Below, in pieces: positions 11,338-22,899 of a stretch of DNA of 64,000 bases (position 1 is its first letter; every line of letters begins with the position of its first letter). The translations under genes and the position numbers were made by a program. The notes beneath the pieces were generated by a model, which made no database searches, was not told where the DNA came from, and saw only the letters and a list, made by a program, of their open reading frames with translations. The DNA lies in assembly GCA_905147135.1 (NCBI GenBank), contig LR990056.1, forward strand, positions 16,192,001-16,256,000, given 5' to 3'. The stretch is from Blastobasis lacticolella. Its lineage: Eukaryota > Arthropoda > Insecta > Lepidoptera > Blastobasidae.

Positions 11338-11850
11338 GTAAATAGTGTCACATGAAAGGACATTTCTTTAAATAATTGTGTAGTCTCACCTTTCTCATTA
11401 GGGGACCCATTATGCACATAATCTTCCCACTTAAGGGTCATTCTCCCATTAAGGATAATATTCCCGCTAAGGGTCAATCAATGTTAATTTTTGTAATGTG
11501 TAAATAGTGTCAATCCTTTTCTCATTAAGGGACATTTCTTTATATGGTTGTGCAGTCGCACCTCTCTCATTAGGGGACTCCTATGCACATAAATTTCCCA
11601 TGTAGGGTAATTTTGCCACTAGGGGTCATTTTCCCATTAAGGGACATAAACAAACTGACACATTACTACATCATAATGTGCTATTTTTTTTATTAATCTG
11701 TAAATAGTGTCTCAGACACATTTCTTTACAAATTTTGAGTCGATCAAAATAACATATCACTACATTATGATTTGTTATTTTATTTTATTAATTTATTGAA
11801 TAGTGTCTCCTTAAGGGACATTAAAATTTCTTTACACAGTAATCAACCCA
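11338..11850 (+). repeat. Degenerate tandem repeats inside the LTR element
   Basis: Four imperfect units start with (T)AAATAGTGTC or GAATAGTGTC near 11339, 11501, 11700 and 11804. The first two also share GACATTTCTTTA, ATTAGGGGAC and TATGCACATAA. Shorter CATTAAGGG(T/A)CA motifs recur within them. Confidence 0.6.
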
Positions 11851-12794
11851 TACATTACTAAATATTTACGAACATGCTTAATACTTGTATAAGTATTCAT
11901 GAAAAATAAAGTAATAACATTTATTAATTTATTTTTAATTTACACTAAGCCGCCACGTATTTAGTATGGCTTACTACCTCGACTAACCGACCCTAAGGTC
12001 ACCAGTGAGGTTGACAGACATCGGGATAAGAAAGCCGACCATTTAATTATTAGTACCTACTAATATAGTAATAGATATGTGGCCACTGTGCTCCTTAGTT
12101 CACATTACAATCAATCATAATTCGAATATTAAGTCAAGAGAGTAATTAAAATTGCACCCTCCGCAAATCGTTCGGCCAGCCTGATATATTGCTTATATTC
12201 ATTAAATTTACTTAAATTGACCATGAAATATTTAATAATTTATCATCTATAGAATAGCATCAATAATAACTTTTATCATTTACGACTCACATCGCGATTC
12301 CTACCTATAATCACCAATCAAATATCAGTTCAAAGAACAATAAGAAGCCGATTTTTATAGTAATTATTTTAATTTCTGTCCTGGCTGGAATCGAACCCGC
12401 TGTGCTACTCACGTAATATTTACGATACGATCGATTAACAAGAAAATACAACGCTATAAGGAGGATGGTACAACATTTCCATCCAGTCAATGGTTTTAAT
12501 ATTTTCTAATGCAGATAACTTGAATTTATTTGTTAAGGACAGATTCGATTTTTTATTTATTTACAAAAAGAGGAATTACGATGTGGTCTTTCGGTGCTAA
12601 TTAATTATGCCAATCTCAAATAAATGTTTTAATTTTCTATTCTTATGATTGATAACAAAAGCGGTGTTTCATATCAGTATGCAGTGCGAAGCGACACCGA
12701 CGTGGTGAGACTCGACGAGGAAGGGAATAATTTGTGAATTCTATAGTGTCCAGGATTTATGCCATGTTCGATGGAAGAATCATCGACATAGGTT

Positions 12795-13035
12795 TTAAAT
12801 GTGGCAAAACTGAAGTGGCAGTGAGCAGGCCACAAAGTTTACAGGTTTGATAGCCAATGGGGCACAAAGATCTTCGCATGGCGATCACAATTGCAACGTC
12901 GAATGGTCTCCAGGAGATAGTTGGAGCCGGTGGATATTGGGCACAATGCCTATTAGTGTGGAAGGTTTGGAGGAGGTTCCTATGTCCTGCAGTGGACGTC
13001 CTTCGTCTGAAATATTGAATATGCAGAACCTTTCA
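12795..13035 (+). mobile_element. LINE-G C-terminal fragment inside the LTR element
   Basis: Contains AAACTGAAGTGGCAGTGAGC, AGGCCACAAAG, GATAGCCAATGGGGCACAAA, and near the end CCTATGTCCTGCAGTGGACG, the usual closing segment of an insect LINE ORF2. Frameshifts are present. It was captured into the LTR element interior. Confidence 0.65.
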
Positions 13036-14301
13036 GGGTGTTACCTGTTTCAGTATTAGAGATTCCGTTCCAGGCGTCGATTTCAACAAGGTTGTTATGA
13101 GTCGGATGAACGGGTGGTGAAAACTGCTCAGCGCAAATCCTGGTTTAGGTCTCTCGACCAAGAGGTCGAAGAAGACTTCAAGAGGGGAAGTCCGTCGATC
13201 ATTCAAGACGATGATCATACTGAGAGAAGCATGTCCTCGTGTGTTATCTGAAACATGAACACCACAGCACAGTACCTCACTTGCTCACTCCTGACCCTAC
13301 GTTGGTAGGACATCCGCTACTACCAGCTCTCTTCTAGTTATTAAAAACAATGTTATATTATGAATTAAATCACTTTTTGTGCATTAGTCCCACTTTATTA
13401 CACAAATGTTATATCACAAGAAAAATCAAAAAGAAATTAATACACATTGCTAACATATTTACTCAGTGACGTTTATTCGTCACACTTTTGTAAACTGTAG
13501 GTTGCTCCATCGGCAAGAGTCCTCTCTTAAATTTATGACGATGATTGGGTACCTATAAGATGTACTACTGTACTAGTCGTAATTTTATATCGTGTATGTA
13601 CACTACTGTTAGACTATACTACTGTATACTATACCTCCCTATATCGCTATACCGCTTTACTTTACCAATAGCTCATGGTTTAGCCATGGACCAAACCTGT
13701 ACCTACTCAGTCAATCGGAGATACTAGTCATGGATAACACAGTCCATCGGCACCACACCAAAACAACTAAACACGAAAAGTAATCATCATCGCTTCCTTT
13801 ATCATCATAGATTCCTTTTTAACTGTTACGGACCAGTCGAATGAAGTACTAAATTCACATTAACGTGACGTATTGCAAATAACCAACCAACAAAAATTAT
13901 TGTTGAACACTTAGATCCAGGGCAGGAAAATAATGACACAGATCCTAATTTGGAATTTAACTACCGCCACCAACATAAAATTACGTCACCCAGACTATTT
14001 TTAATGTACCTAGTAGGTAGGTGGTTTTTCAATGCTTTTTTCAGTGTTGGCGGTCATTATTAAAATTATTATCAAAGCATACCCTCATCAAACAAATAAT
14101 TTACAATGTTTACTTTTGTGTTCGTAATCGTTTCTGGGCAGTAATAATTTCGGTTTTAAATTAATTGTAAAATTAAATGAAATTGTAACTCTGTTTTTAA
14201 GTTGGCGCATAGAAACTTGGTTCATTCACAGTTTATGGGGAAATAAATGATTTTAAGTTGGTTCTACTATCAACATTGGAAATAAACATTTTACGACTCA
14301 C

Positions 14302-14450
14302 CGACCATAAACAGGAGCTTCCAGTAGTTGTGAACCAAACATCGTTGTAGAATCTGCAGGTACTCGCCATTCAGCGTCATAAGAAGCATCCAGCTTCCAC
14401 AGGCTCGTGCGAGCGCGCGAGCGGTGCGAAGAGATCACAATGTGACATGA
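14302..14450 (-). other. Exon-like open frame ending at a GT donor
   Basis: On the minus strand, just inside the right LTR, one frame stays open and encodes WKLDASYDAEWRVPADSTT and on through LLEAPVYG before a consensus donor GTGAGTCGTAAA at 14301. There is no start codon upstream in frame. It may be the start of a gag-like frame, a captured host exon or chance. Confidence 0.3.
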
Positions 14451-14504
14451 AAAATAAAGGACAATTAGAAATATTGTGGTTGGAATCCTTTATCCCACTT
14501 CTGA

Positions 14505-15310
14505 TGTTAGAAAAATAGATAGAGTGTACCGATCTAATGTGTGAATTTAAGTATTTAGGGGATTTAGTTAGGTTGGCCTAGTAACTAAGGTTAGAAAGTT
14601 GAATGAAATGAAAAATAGGGCACAAAAGTTAAATATAAATTTCTATTTATTCAGGAAAGGATATTCACATTCAAACACTGAGATTAGATTAAATGAGATA
14701 AGTTATTTATATAGGATAGCAGTCATAGCTAACAAATAAACATGGGAAATATGCTAATGTATTCTAAACATAATAAAACATAGCAAAATGATGTATAGCG
14801 GCTAAATCGCCTGAGGATTACACAAATAAATCATTTAGAAATCAGCAATAGGCACCATAGTAATACAATACAAGATTATACTTAACTGTGTGGCTGGTCT
14901 GGAGCAAAAGTTCTTTCGTCTGATTCTACTAGGTTTATATACCCAACGTTTAGCCGGAAATCGGAAGCCGGCACATATTTCAACCAATCATAAGACGTTA
15001 TTACACTGCCAGTTAAATATGAAGTTATTGTGCCAAAATACTTAACCAAAGACATCGAAATAGTTCTTAAAACTATTGTTAATCATTATAGAATTTATTA
15101 CACAATTACAAATATATCTTTCAGTTAATTAGTACTTAATCTGTTAAAGAGATTCGTTCTGAAATAAAGAACGAACATTTCGTTCGGAAACATTGAAAAC
15201 TGCACAGAATATTAATTACTATACGTAAATACTTTAAAGGGAAATATTTACAAACTATATTCTATTAAATAAACCATCAAATTAACATAAAATAATTATA
15301 ATATCTAACA
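14505..15310. repeat. Right LTR
   Basis: 806 bases matching 10259-11064 throughout; followed directly by the CACT target duplication. Confidence 0.92.
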
Positions 15311-15314
15311 CACT

Positions 15315-16524
15315 CTTGAAACCTTTATTACAAAATCTGACCGATAGGATTGTTTAAATATATTATTTTCCACATTGACCAATTTACTTATCTCTGTACA
15401 CTGTTCCCTATCCTTTACATAAGTTTTAATCCATTGTAGCGCAGTACCTCTCACACCATAATTTTTCAGTTTAGAAAGCAATTTGTCATGATTGACAGTC
15501 TTAGTCTTAGCCTTACTCATGTCGAGAAATATAGCAATAAATCTTACAATTTAAGGATTCAATGATATACTTGACAAAGTTAAAACCTTTCCTGAACCCA
15601 TATTGGTCTGGCTGAAGCAGGTTGTATTAGGCAATAAAGTCATTCACCTTACACACATTGCCTTTTCTATTATTTTAGATATAATAGAAACTCTAGTAAA
15701 TGACCTGTAATTATTTGGGTCTGTACGATTACCTTTTTTGTATATCGAAGTAATAATTTAGTGTTTGAGCTGCTCAGGGAATATTCCCTGTTATATAATT
15801 TATGATATGTGATAATGGTTTACATAACCATTTAGCACTTAGTTTTATTATATTTGTAGTGATGTCATCTATACCACTGGTTTTGCTGTTTTTTAAACCC
15901 CTTATTGTATTAATTATTTCATTTTCGTCAACTGGTCTTAAAAATAAAGAATGTACATTATTATGTGATGAGTATGTCAAAGTTAAATTATTAAATGTTA
16001 GGAATTATTAGGAATGTTAGTGAAAATATTATTAATTATATTACAAATGTCAATAGGATTATGGCACATGTCATTATTTAATTTAATGTCATGTTTATGT
16101 ATGCTCTCACTCACGGTCTCTGTTATTATGTTCCACGTTGCCTTGCACATATTCTTTTTGGAATAAATGTATTTCTGGTTACAATTTTGTTGTGACATAT
16201 TGATACACTTTTTTAGTATCTTGTTATACTTATTACTTTGATTACGATTTATTTGGCTGTTGCGTGTATTTTTGTTCTTTAAATGTAATTTTCGCTTGAC
16301 CTTACATGATTTTTTTATTTCCTTTGTTAACCTATTAATCTTTTACACACATCAGAGAATGAAAGGGACGCGAGAGCATTCTGAAACTTTTGAATATATT
16401 TCAAACAGTAATCTCTCTTATAGCCATACCAAGTGGTTATTCGTAGTCTGTTGTTAGTTTTTAAATGTAGTATTTGCTGTCTCATGATCAGAGAGACAAA
16501 GCGTATGAATTTCTGATTTTGCAC
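15315..16524 (-). mobile_element. LINE-J, proximal reverse-transcriptase segment
   Basis: Minus-strand frames encode, in order, an N-terminal region (16524-15998), ENEIINTIRGLKNSKTSGID (15930-15860), and KTKTVNHDKLLSKLKNYGVR (15510-15450). These are conserved blocks of CR1/Jockey-type reverse transcriptases. Several frameshifts separate the blocks. The frame runs into the LTR insertion at 15311 and resumes at 10258. Confidence 0.8.
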
Positions 16525-17215
16525 TCTTTACTTGCAATTTGGCCGTGAGTTCCTTTTACAGCGGCTCTACAGCAAGTTAAGATGGCATTCGTCCGGGTCA
16601 CTTAAAGTAGCTTACATTAGGCTTTGCGGGTGTAAATGGTCGGCGGTTACTCGGTTGTTTGACAAGGCTTGCCAACTTTTTGTTCAGTGGTCAGTTGAAC
16701 CCGATAGTGTGCCCATATTTGTACGGAGCGTCACTATGCGCACGTGCGTGTGTGGCCAATAGCCGTCGGTAGCGTATTCCGAAGGTTGACAGCCAAGGTA
16801 GCGTATGGTCGCACGACCATCGCAATATGGACAGTGCCTGACGCCAAGATGATAATGATGAAGACCGCCGAAACGCCTTTCAAGCGTGGAGATTACCATA
16901 CTATCATCAACCTCAATCCATTATCTATTATCGTTAATCCATTATCATCGGACACAGAGGAGCCTTATGTAAAACCGTGGATGGTAGACTCGCTTACTTA
17001 TCATTGATGATATATTGATAACTCACGTTTCTTGTGTAAGTAAGTTAATATTCCAATAAAATACCACAAATTTCTTAATGACATTATTGATAACCTGATA
17101 TCAAGTTATTGAATTGATAGTAGTTGTAAAAATAGCGTAATGCACTTATTGAAAGTAGGTACCTACAATACTATAGGTACTGTACCTGTAGGTACTATAA
17201 ATATAAATATGCTTG
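16525..17215. other. No gene seen
   Basis: Mixed sequence. At 16805-16835 the bases GGTCGCACGACCATCGCAAT and ATGGACAGTGCCT resemble the right end of the small MITE at 51453-51556. Confidence 0.35.
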
Positions 17216-17360
17216 GACAATTCACACACCGCCGTCTAGCCTCAAAGCAAGCAAACTTTGTGTTATGGGTGATAGATAACTGATAAGTTACTTATAGACT
17301 TTATAAATACATTATTTTTTCATCATGTATCAGCCAGACCCGTAACAGAAATTAAAGTGC
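17216..17360 (-). mobile_element. SINE-A tail
   Basis: GGACAATTCACACACCGCCG, CAAAGCAAGCAAACTTTGTG, CAGACCCGTAACAGAAATTA: reverse complement of the SINE-A body. The head is missing here. Confidence 0.75.
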
Positions 17361-17384
17361 TGACTATGTCTAAAATTCATCATG

Positions 17385-17665
17385 CCAATTTATGTTTTTT
17401 TTTTGTTCTTTTATGTCATGCGGTAGGCAAACAGGCAAGTGGGCCACCTGATGGAAAGTGGTCACCACTGCCTTTACACATTAGCAACACCAATAGTATC
17501 GCTAGTGCGTTGCCCACCTCTATAACACGTTGCTCTGGCAGCAAAAAGGCAAATACCCCACCACTGCCAAAGCCACGGTTCCCCGAATCCCCACCCCATG
17601 GAGCACTGGAAACCTTACTAACCGGCAGAAACACAATACTATTTAAAAGAGTTGATGTTGGGCCG
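17385..17665 (-). mobile_element. LINE-D 3' end, left arm of an inverted pair
   Basis: Read on the minus strand, this runs from GTTTCTGCCGGTTAGTAAGG through CTCCATGGGGTGGGGATTC, GCCAGAGCAACGTGTTATAG and AAGGCAGTGGTGACCACTTT to the 3' untranslated end. A closely similar copy lies in opposite orientation at 18200-18450. Confidence 0.7.
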
Positions 17666-17728
17666 TAATGGAATCCGGGACTTCTGCGTGGCAGACCGGC
17701 ATTAACCAACTGAACCACTCAGATCGAA
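17666..17728 (-). mobile_element. SINE-A head, decayed
   Basis: On the minus strand: GATCTGAGTGGTTCAGTTGG, then AATGCCGGTCTGCC, then GTCCCGGATTCCAT. The B box is damaged. Confidence 0.6.
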
Positions 17729-17984
17729 GAATATGCTTATTATTATATGGACGTTAATTTTGCTTGTAGACAATGTAAATGAATCAGACAGACAGAGATT
17801 CACACACATTGTATTTGTAAGTAAATAGGTATTCAATTAATATGACCACTGTTGTTTAGCTAACCAGGAAATTGATTTGATAATGATAATGACATGATAA
17901 TGAAGTTGATCCACTGATTGTAGGACTCGGAAGTCTGGGGAGTCCGCCTGAGTGAGTACCACCGCCTTATCAATTTCTGCATCC

Positions 17985-18150
17985 AAGCAACAATGCTCGC
18001 ATTTACGTGTACCGGTGTGCAAGATAAGGTAGCCAGCGTTAGACATTTCTACTTAGTCCTCTCAAAGACAACGCACCTGCGGTTCTGCATTTTTGTTGCC
18101 GGCATGGGCAACAAAAATGGGCGACAGTTACCGCTTGCCTTACAGGTGGG
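17985..18150 (+). mobile_element. Rep-H copy
   Basis: CAACAATGCTCGCATTTACG, GATAAGGTAGCCAGCGTTAG, CTTAGTCCTCTCAAAGACAA, GCACCTGCGGTTCTGCATTT. The same order occurs at 18885, 22900 and 26870 and in reverse at 43570. It is probably the 3' end of a LINE. Confidence 0.65.
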
Positions 18151-18199
18151 CTCTCCACTTTTCTGTCCTTTACTGTTCTTACAAGTAACTCTACTCTAC

Positions 18200-18450
18200 T
18201 TATACTCTTTTAAATAGTATTGTGTTTCTGCCGGTGAGTAAGGTTTCCAGTGCTCCATGGGGTGGGGATTTGGGGAACCGTGGCTTTGACAGTGGAGTGG
18301 CATTTGCTTTTTGCTGCCAGAGCAACGTGTTATAGAGGTGGGCAACGCATTAGCGATACTCTTGGTGTTGCTAATGTCTATAGGCAGTGGTGACCACTTT
18401 CCATCAGGTGGCCCGCTTGCCTGTTTGCCTACCGTATGACATAAAAAAAA
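18200..18450 (+). mobile_element. LINE-D 3' end, right arm of an inverted pair
   Basis: Carries GTGTTTCTGCCGGTGAGTAA, CCAGTGCTCCATGGGGTGGG, CAGAGCAACGTGTTATAGAG and CCACTTTCCATCAGGTGGCC, then an A-run at 18445-18453. It is the inverse of 17385-17665. Confidence 0.7.
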
Positions 18451-18500
18451 ATATACTTTGGTACACTAAACATTAAGGTAGAGAATTTTTTTTAAGTTAT

Positions 18501-18790
18501 ACGACAGACAAACAGGCAAGCGGGTCACCTTATGGAAAGTGGTCACCGCCGCCTATGGACATCAGTAACACCGCTACCAATGCGTTGCCCGCCTCTAAAA
18601 AGACTTCTAATATACCTCCTGAAGGATCCCATGCCAAAGTCCAAAGGAAACAATGTAGCTGGGAGCTCATTCTACTTCCGAATCGAGCGAGAAATGATTT
18701 TTCTAACCTTCGCTTGGATGCTCTTAGATCGTCTACGTAATAAGAGGATAAGTACCAGCCATCTTATGCTTATTTTTAGCCTCCAAGAAA
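18501..18790 (-). mobile_element. LINE-D C-terminus and 3' end
   Basis: The 3' untranslated block ACAGACAAACAGGCAAGCGG, with CACCGCCGCCTATGGACATC, is followed (reading leftward on the minus strand from about 18720) by a decayed C-terminal frame with CCCAGCTACATTGTTTCC. It is collinear with 43056-43345. Confidence 0.7.
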
Positions 18791-18884
18791 GAAGAGGAGT
18801 GTTACAAGTTTGTCGTTTGTATGGGTATCTGTTACTCTGTGTGTGGGTGTGTCCCTCTGTGCCAACGTAGCTCCCGAACGGATG

Positions 18885-19080
18885 GACAATGCATTGTTGT
18901 GTTCCGGTTTGAAGGATAAGGTAGCCAGCGAAATTACAGGCATGAGGCATTACATCTTAGTCGTCACAGTGACAATGCACCTGCGGTTCTGCAATTTTGT
19001 TGCCTGCATCCTAAATATATGAATTGTAGATGTTATGGGCGATAGTTGCCGCTTGTCATCGGGTTGGCTGTCTACTCATT
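18885..19080 (+). mobile_element. Rep-H copy
   Basis: GGACAATGCATTGTTGTGTT, CCGGTTTGAAGGATAAGGTA, GGCATGAGGCATTACATCTT, CACCTGCGGTTCTGCAATTT; closely matches 22900-23140. Confidence 0.7.
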
Positions 19081-19099
19081 TGTCACAGAGTAGCATAAA

Positions 19100-20840
19100 A
19101 AAAAACAGTCATTACATTTAGATTATACCTATTTAGTTAATCTTAAATAAGCAAGACTTACAAGAGTCAACAGCATTGAATTTCGATGCAGTTTCCTTTG
19201 TTCGAAAGAGTGTTTAATCTGGATTCCTAGCTTTGTTAGATTAAAATCGATTCAGTGGCTTAGGAAATATTAAAGTATATGTATATGAGTACTCGCTTGG
19301 GATTTATCCGACGTTTCGCCGTCGGTAATAATATAATATATTGTCTAATACATTTATTAAAGATATTCTGAAAGTTTCCTTTACTCGAGTCTAGCTCGGT
19401 ATTTGCTGAGTACCTATCCCGAGACACGCAGGGAAAAGGTAGCTTATACTCCTCCTCATTACCCTATTCCAGTACCCCCTAGATTATTTTTATCGTTCGT
19501 TATGTAGTATCTTCAAGAACCTTACTAATTATGGTAATTGTATGAATGGCTGTATAATACAATTATATATTATCTATATTATATCGCTTCAGCTAGCAAT
19601 CTTAATAGTAGAAACCTTCGTGTGATCCACATAGGTTCCCATCACTTTAAAGATTCACATTTTTTTTACTATTTGTTTTATAAGTAATAATTAATATTAA
19701 CAATTCAAGTTAAAATTGAATAAAAAGTGCGTCAATTAGGTGCACGCATGTGCACCTTAAATTATTTCCAAAATGTATCAGGATTTATTCTCAGTTTGCA
19801 GACATTCACTACAGTACTTACAGAATAAAGCCTTCAATAAAGGATCTGTATTTTATCGATGGATTGCTCTTATAGAAACACACACTTATATTGAAAATTT
19901 CTTTCAGTTAATAAGTACTTATTGAATTAGAATAATTAACATTTTACATGGAATTTTATTAAATTCCGTGTAATATAGAAATTCTAAAAGTTTCCCAAAA
20001 TGTAGACCACAAATTTGGCAGATAGCAAATGATGCACAAACTAGTAGTTCAACGTAATAGGTACCTATGTACTTGTTATACTTAAACAAGTACATAGGCA
20101 CCTTCACATTTAAACAATAATAGTTACCCTGTAAAGTATTATTTGAACCAATAACATTCAACTCAATTAATGAAAGATAGTTTCAAATACAAATGAACTA
20201 CATATTAGATACCGATAGATATCAGTTTCTTGTTGACTATTCAAGCGATAGCGACCTACATTTAAACTATAAATGGCGAATATGGTTTTCTGCTCTAATT
20301 TCATAACATAAACTATTACTAAAAATGATAATCACAATTAAAAATACAGCAAAAAAGGAAGTACATAAGTACTTACGTGAAAACAATAAAATAAACCTGG
20401 CACGCAAAAACTTAAAGAGACGAAGCACAAATTAAAAAGTAAGCTAATAAAAAATTAACAATCACTTCTTTCAATCCGGAAATCGAACAACTTTAAAATT
20501 CGAACGTGGAACGGTACAGTTGCTTTGGCGAATGGTTAACGACTGAACTCAATGTACTTGTTAAAGCGGCTTGATAACGCTGAACGGTGCAGTTTTGTCC
20601 TTGAACAGCGTAATTTACAATACGGTACATTATCGCCGGATCAACTAATATATTCAGATTAATTTATTGCCCAAAGTGAATATAAGTACATTTACATACC
20701 TGGCAGTAAATACAAAGAACAAATGTGCATTCATTTAAGGTTCCACAATAAGAATAAGCGATACAATATAATTGAAACAAAATAAAAATAAATAATAGAC
20801 CAGTAAAGAAAAAGTAAATATTTTGAGTGAGATATTATAT
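19100..20840. other. No gene seen
   Basis: AT-rich. Only chance ORFs are present, the longest about 80 codons with biased Leu/Tyr/Asn composition typical of translated AT-rich DNA. There is a short palindromic stretch around GTACCTATGTACTTG and CAAGTACATAGGCACC at 20062-20102. Confidence 0.4.
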
Positions 20841-20845
20841 CTGCA

Positions 20846-21105
20846 TTAGCCGTGTGATGTCCGGCAGAGTAGAATAGCACCAACCCCTTACACTTGTGGG
20901 TGACGACTAATGTTTTCGAGACAAAAGATCTAGAGTCTTCGTAGGCTGGAAAACGGGCATCAGCGTTTTCCATTGTTATATTCATAACACTGCGATCTCC
21001 AACCCGCCTGCCAAGCGTGGAGATTATGGCAATATGTGTATTAATGGCTCCTTTCGTGGGAGAGGCCCTAAGTCCTGCAGTGGACTGTTATGGGCTGTGA
21101 TGATT
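20846..21105 (+). mobile_element. Rep-C copy, near full length
   Basis: GCCGTGTGATGTCCGGCAGA, AATGTTTTCGAGACAAAAGA, CTCCAACCCGCCTGCCAAGC, GTGGGAGAGGCCCTAAGTCC and GACTGTTATGGGCTGTGATG, in that order. Confidence 0.85.
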
Positions 21106-21109
21106 ATAT

Positions 21110-22340
21110 CTGAATATAAACATCTCACTCAAAATATTGGTATTATCTGAAGATAAGATCTAGACTTTTTAAAACAACAATGATAAATGGTGATTGTTAA
21201 TAGGCACTTAGATGCAAATGGCATTAGGTACGTAGAAATTATATTAATTTATAATTTATATGTGGATACAATCGACTAAGAAAGTTTAACCTGTCTTCAT
21301 ATTGGTCTAAGAAAGTTTAAAATTCTTTAAATGCCTTGGTTTTTAATGCAACAAATGCACGTAACAACGTCCCAACTGATGGTAGGGAATCGTCTACTAA
21401 TTTTGCGTAGGCGCAGTCTTAAAACTCGATTTTGGAATGGAATAAGAAAAAAACGTATTGGAGGGGAATAAAGAGAAAACACTCATTTTGTTCAAAATTA
21501 TTTATATTCGAAAATTTTACAATGGCCTTAAAGCTATTTATTACTATTGAGAAGACATTTGCTGTCTATACTTGGCAAAACTTAAATAACCTTACATCTA
21601 ATTTGAGCGTTAACACGTACACGTAGAGTTTTCGATAAAAAATTATTTATTATTTTTATTTCAAACAACAATAAATATATAGACGTTTCTCTACGTTACG
21701 TCATCTCCATGCCCTCTGCTGAATTCGATCCTCCTTCACAGATACGAAGCCGAAATGCAAGAATCATTTATTTTCATAACTTCTTCATAAAATTACATCT
21801 AGTTAAATAGGCAAAATTGACGACAAATACAAAGGCGGTGTTTTAAAACTCTTATAAAATTCAAAATAATACTTTTTTTCTTCTTCTTTTTAATTTTAAG
21901 GTCTTACTGGCATCTAAATATACTCTATTTAGAAATTTAAAAACTTTCAAAATCTTATAAATTATAAAAACTTAACATAATATTTTTTCTCTTTTTTTTT
22001 AATTTATGACTTAGTTACTGGCGTCTAGCTATACTCTATAAAAATAATGTATTTATTGATCTGTTATGTCCAAAAATAGATATTTGAGCAAATGTTTATC
22101 TACTTGCGAAAGAGAGCTGGCAATTTCATAGATAAAAACTTATTATTATAATATAATGTATCTCAATAGGAAAATACAAATAGTAGAAAACGAGAAATAT
22201 ATTTTATTTGAGTAGGACATGAAATATCTCTTTAACGATTGAAAGTCCTACTCAATAAATAAATTTAGACCCTTTAATCTAATAATATTCGCGTAAAGAG
22301 ATCCAAGCATATCATAGTATAAAAATTTTAACAAAATTTC
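21110..22340. other. No gene seen
   Basis: Strongly AT-rich with poly-T runs. A Rep-E-like 3' end trace (GATTGAAAGTCCTACTCAAT) is at about 22235-22260. Confidence 0.4.
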
Positions 22341-22419
22341 GTATTGTATGATTGTGTGTGTTGATTTGTTGTGGCGTCCAGTTGACAATAAATTATTTAT
22401 TTATTTTAGGGTCAGCATA

Positions 22420-22606
22420 TTGTTCAGCTGCTTGCACCATAAGTAGACCCGGTGTGTTCCCTGATCAATATAATCTGGATGCCTTAAAGGCTAGACTGAA
22501 TAGGCTGTTCCAAGACGGGCATGCTTCGTCTTCGGCCGCATCGTCACTTACCAACAGGTGAGATGACGGTCAAATGCCTGTCTTGTCTAAATATAAAAAA
22601 AATACG
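22420..22606 (+). mobile_element. Rep-I copy with A-rich tail, beside a host exon
   Basis: GTGTTCCCTGATCAATATAA, CGGCCGCATCGTCACTTACC, TGAGATGACGGTCAAATGCC, TCTAAATATAAAAAAAA. Its tail ends about ten bases from the stop codon of the host exon at 22615, so it likely landed in that gene's 3' untranslated region. Confidence 0.65.
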
Positions 22607-22614
22607 GCTTTGGC

Positions 22615-22832
22615 TTATAGCACAGAACAAGGATCGGGCCACACCACCCGCACAGGCTGGGGGCAAGACTCATCGGCTTTTAAGCTCTGTGCCTCCCACT
22701 TCTGTGCATATCCTGCTGGTGGAGGTTCCTGTGCTACAATAGGCTGAGGCGGTGGCGGCACAACTACTTCCATTTCATCTGGAGGCAACAGGTTCGTTGC
22801 CGGCTCATATACCGTGGCCTTAGCTTCCAGAG
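22615..22832 (-). CDS. Alternative last coding exon (proximal isoform) of the unrecognised host gene
   Basis: On the minus strand a run of ten T followed by CAG gives a strong 3' splice site. The exon supplies two bases to complete a codon, then 71 codons and TAA at 22615-22617. This agrees with the one-base overhang of the start exon at 23895-23934, 1.06 kb upstream. The peptide includes EAKATVYEPATNLLPPDEM, a proline run (VVVPPPPQP), and ends VVWPDPCSVL. With the start exon it makes a protein of about 85 residues without signal peptide or membrane segment. The motif ATNLLP is shared with the distal last exon at 634-827. The family is not recognised. Balanced codon use and low AT content compared with the surroundings support real coding. 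Confidence 0.65.
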
Positions 22833-22899
22833 CTGAAAAAAAAATCTACGTTATTATTCCACATTCAATTGTGTACTGGTGGTTGTACTCCGTCAAGCC

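Larger units (their letters stand above)
10259..15310. mobile_element. 5.05-kb LTR element without gag-pol, inserted in LINE-J
   Basis: Two 806-base direct repeats (10259-11064 and 14505-15310) begin TGTTAGA and end TCTAACA, the inverted termini expected of LTRs. The target CACT is duplicated at 10255-10258 and 15311-15314. I noticed no difference between the LTRs by eye, implying a recent insertion. The 3.44-kb interior holds no protease, reverse transcriptase or integrase frame; instead it has tandem repeats (11338-11850) and a LINE-G piece (12795-13035). It must have moved using proteins from another element. On the minus strand the bases after the LTR at 14504 read TCAGAAGTGGGAT, a possible primer binding site, so the element may run on the minus strand. 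A 4-base duplication fits Ty3/gypsy or BEL-type integrases. Confidence 0.9.
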
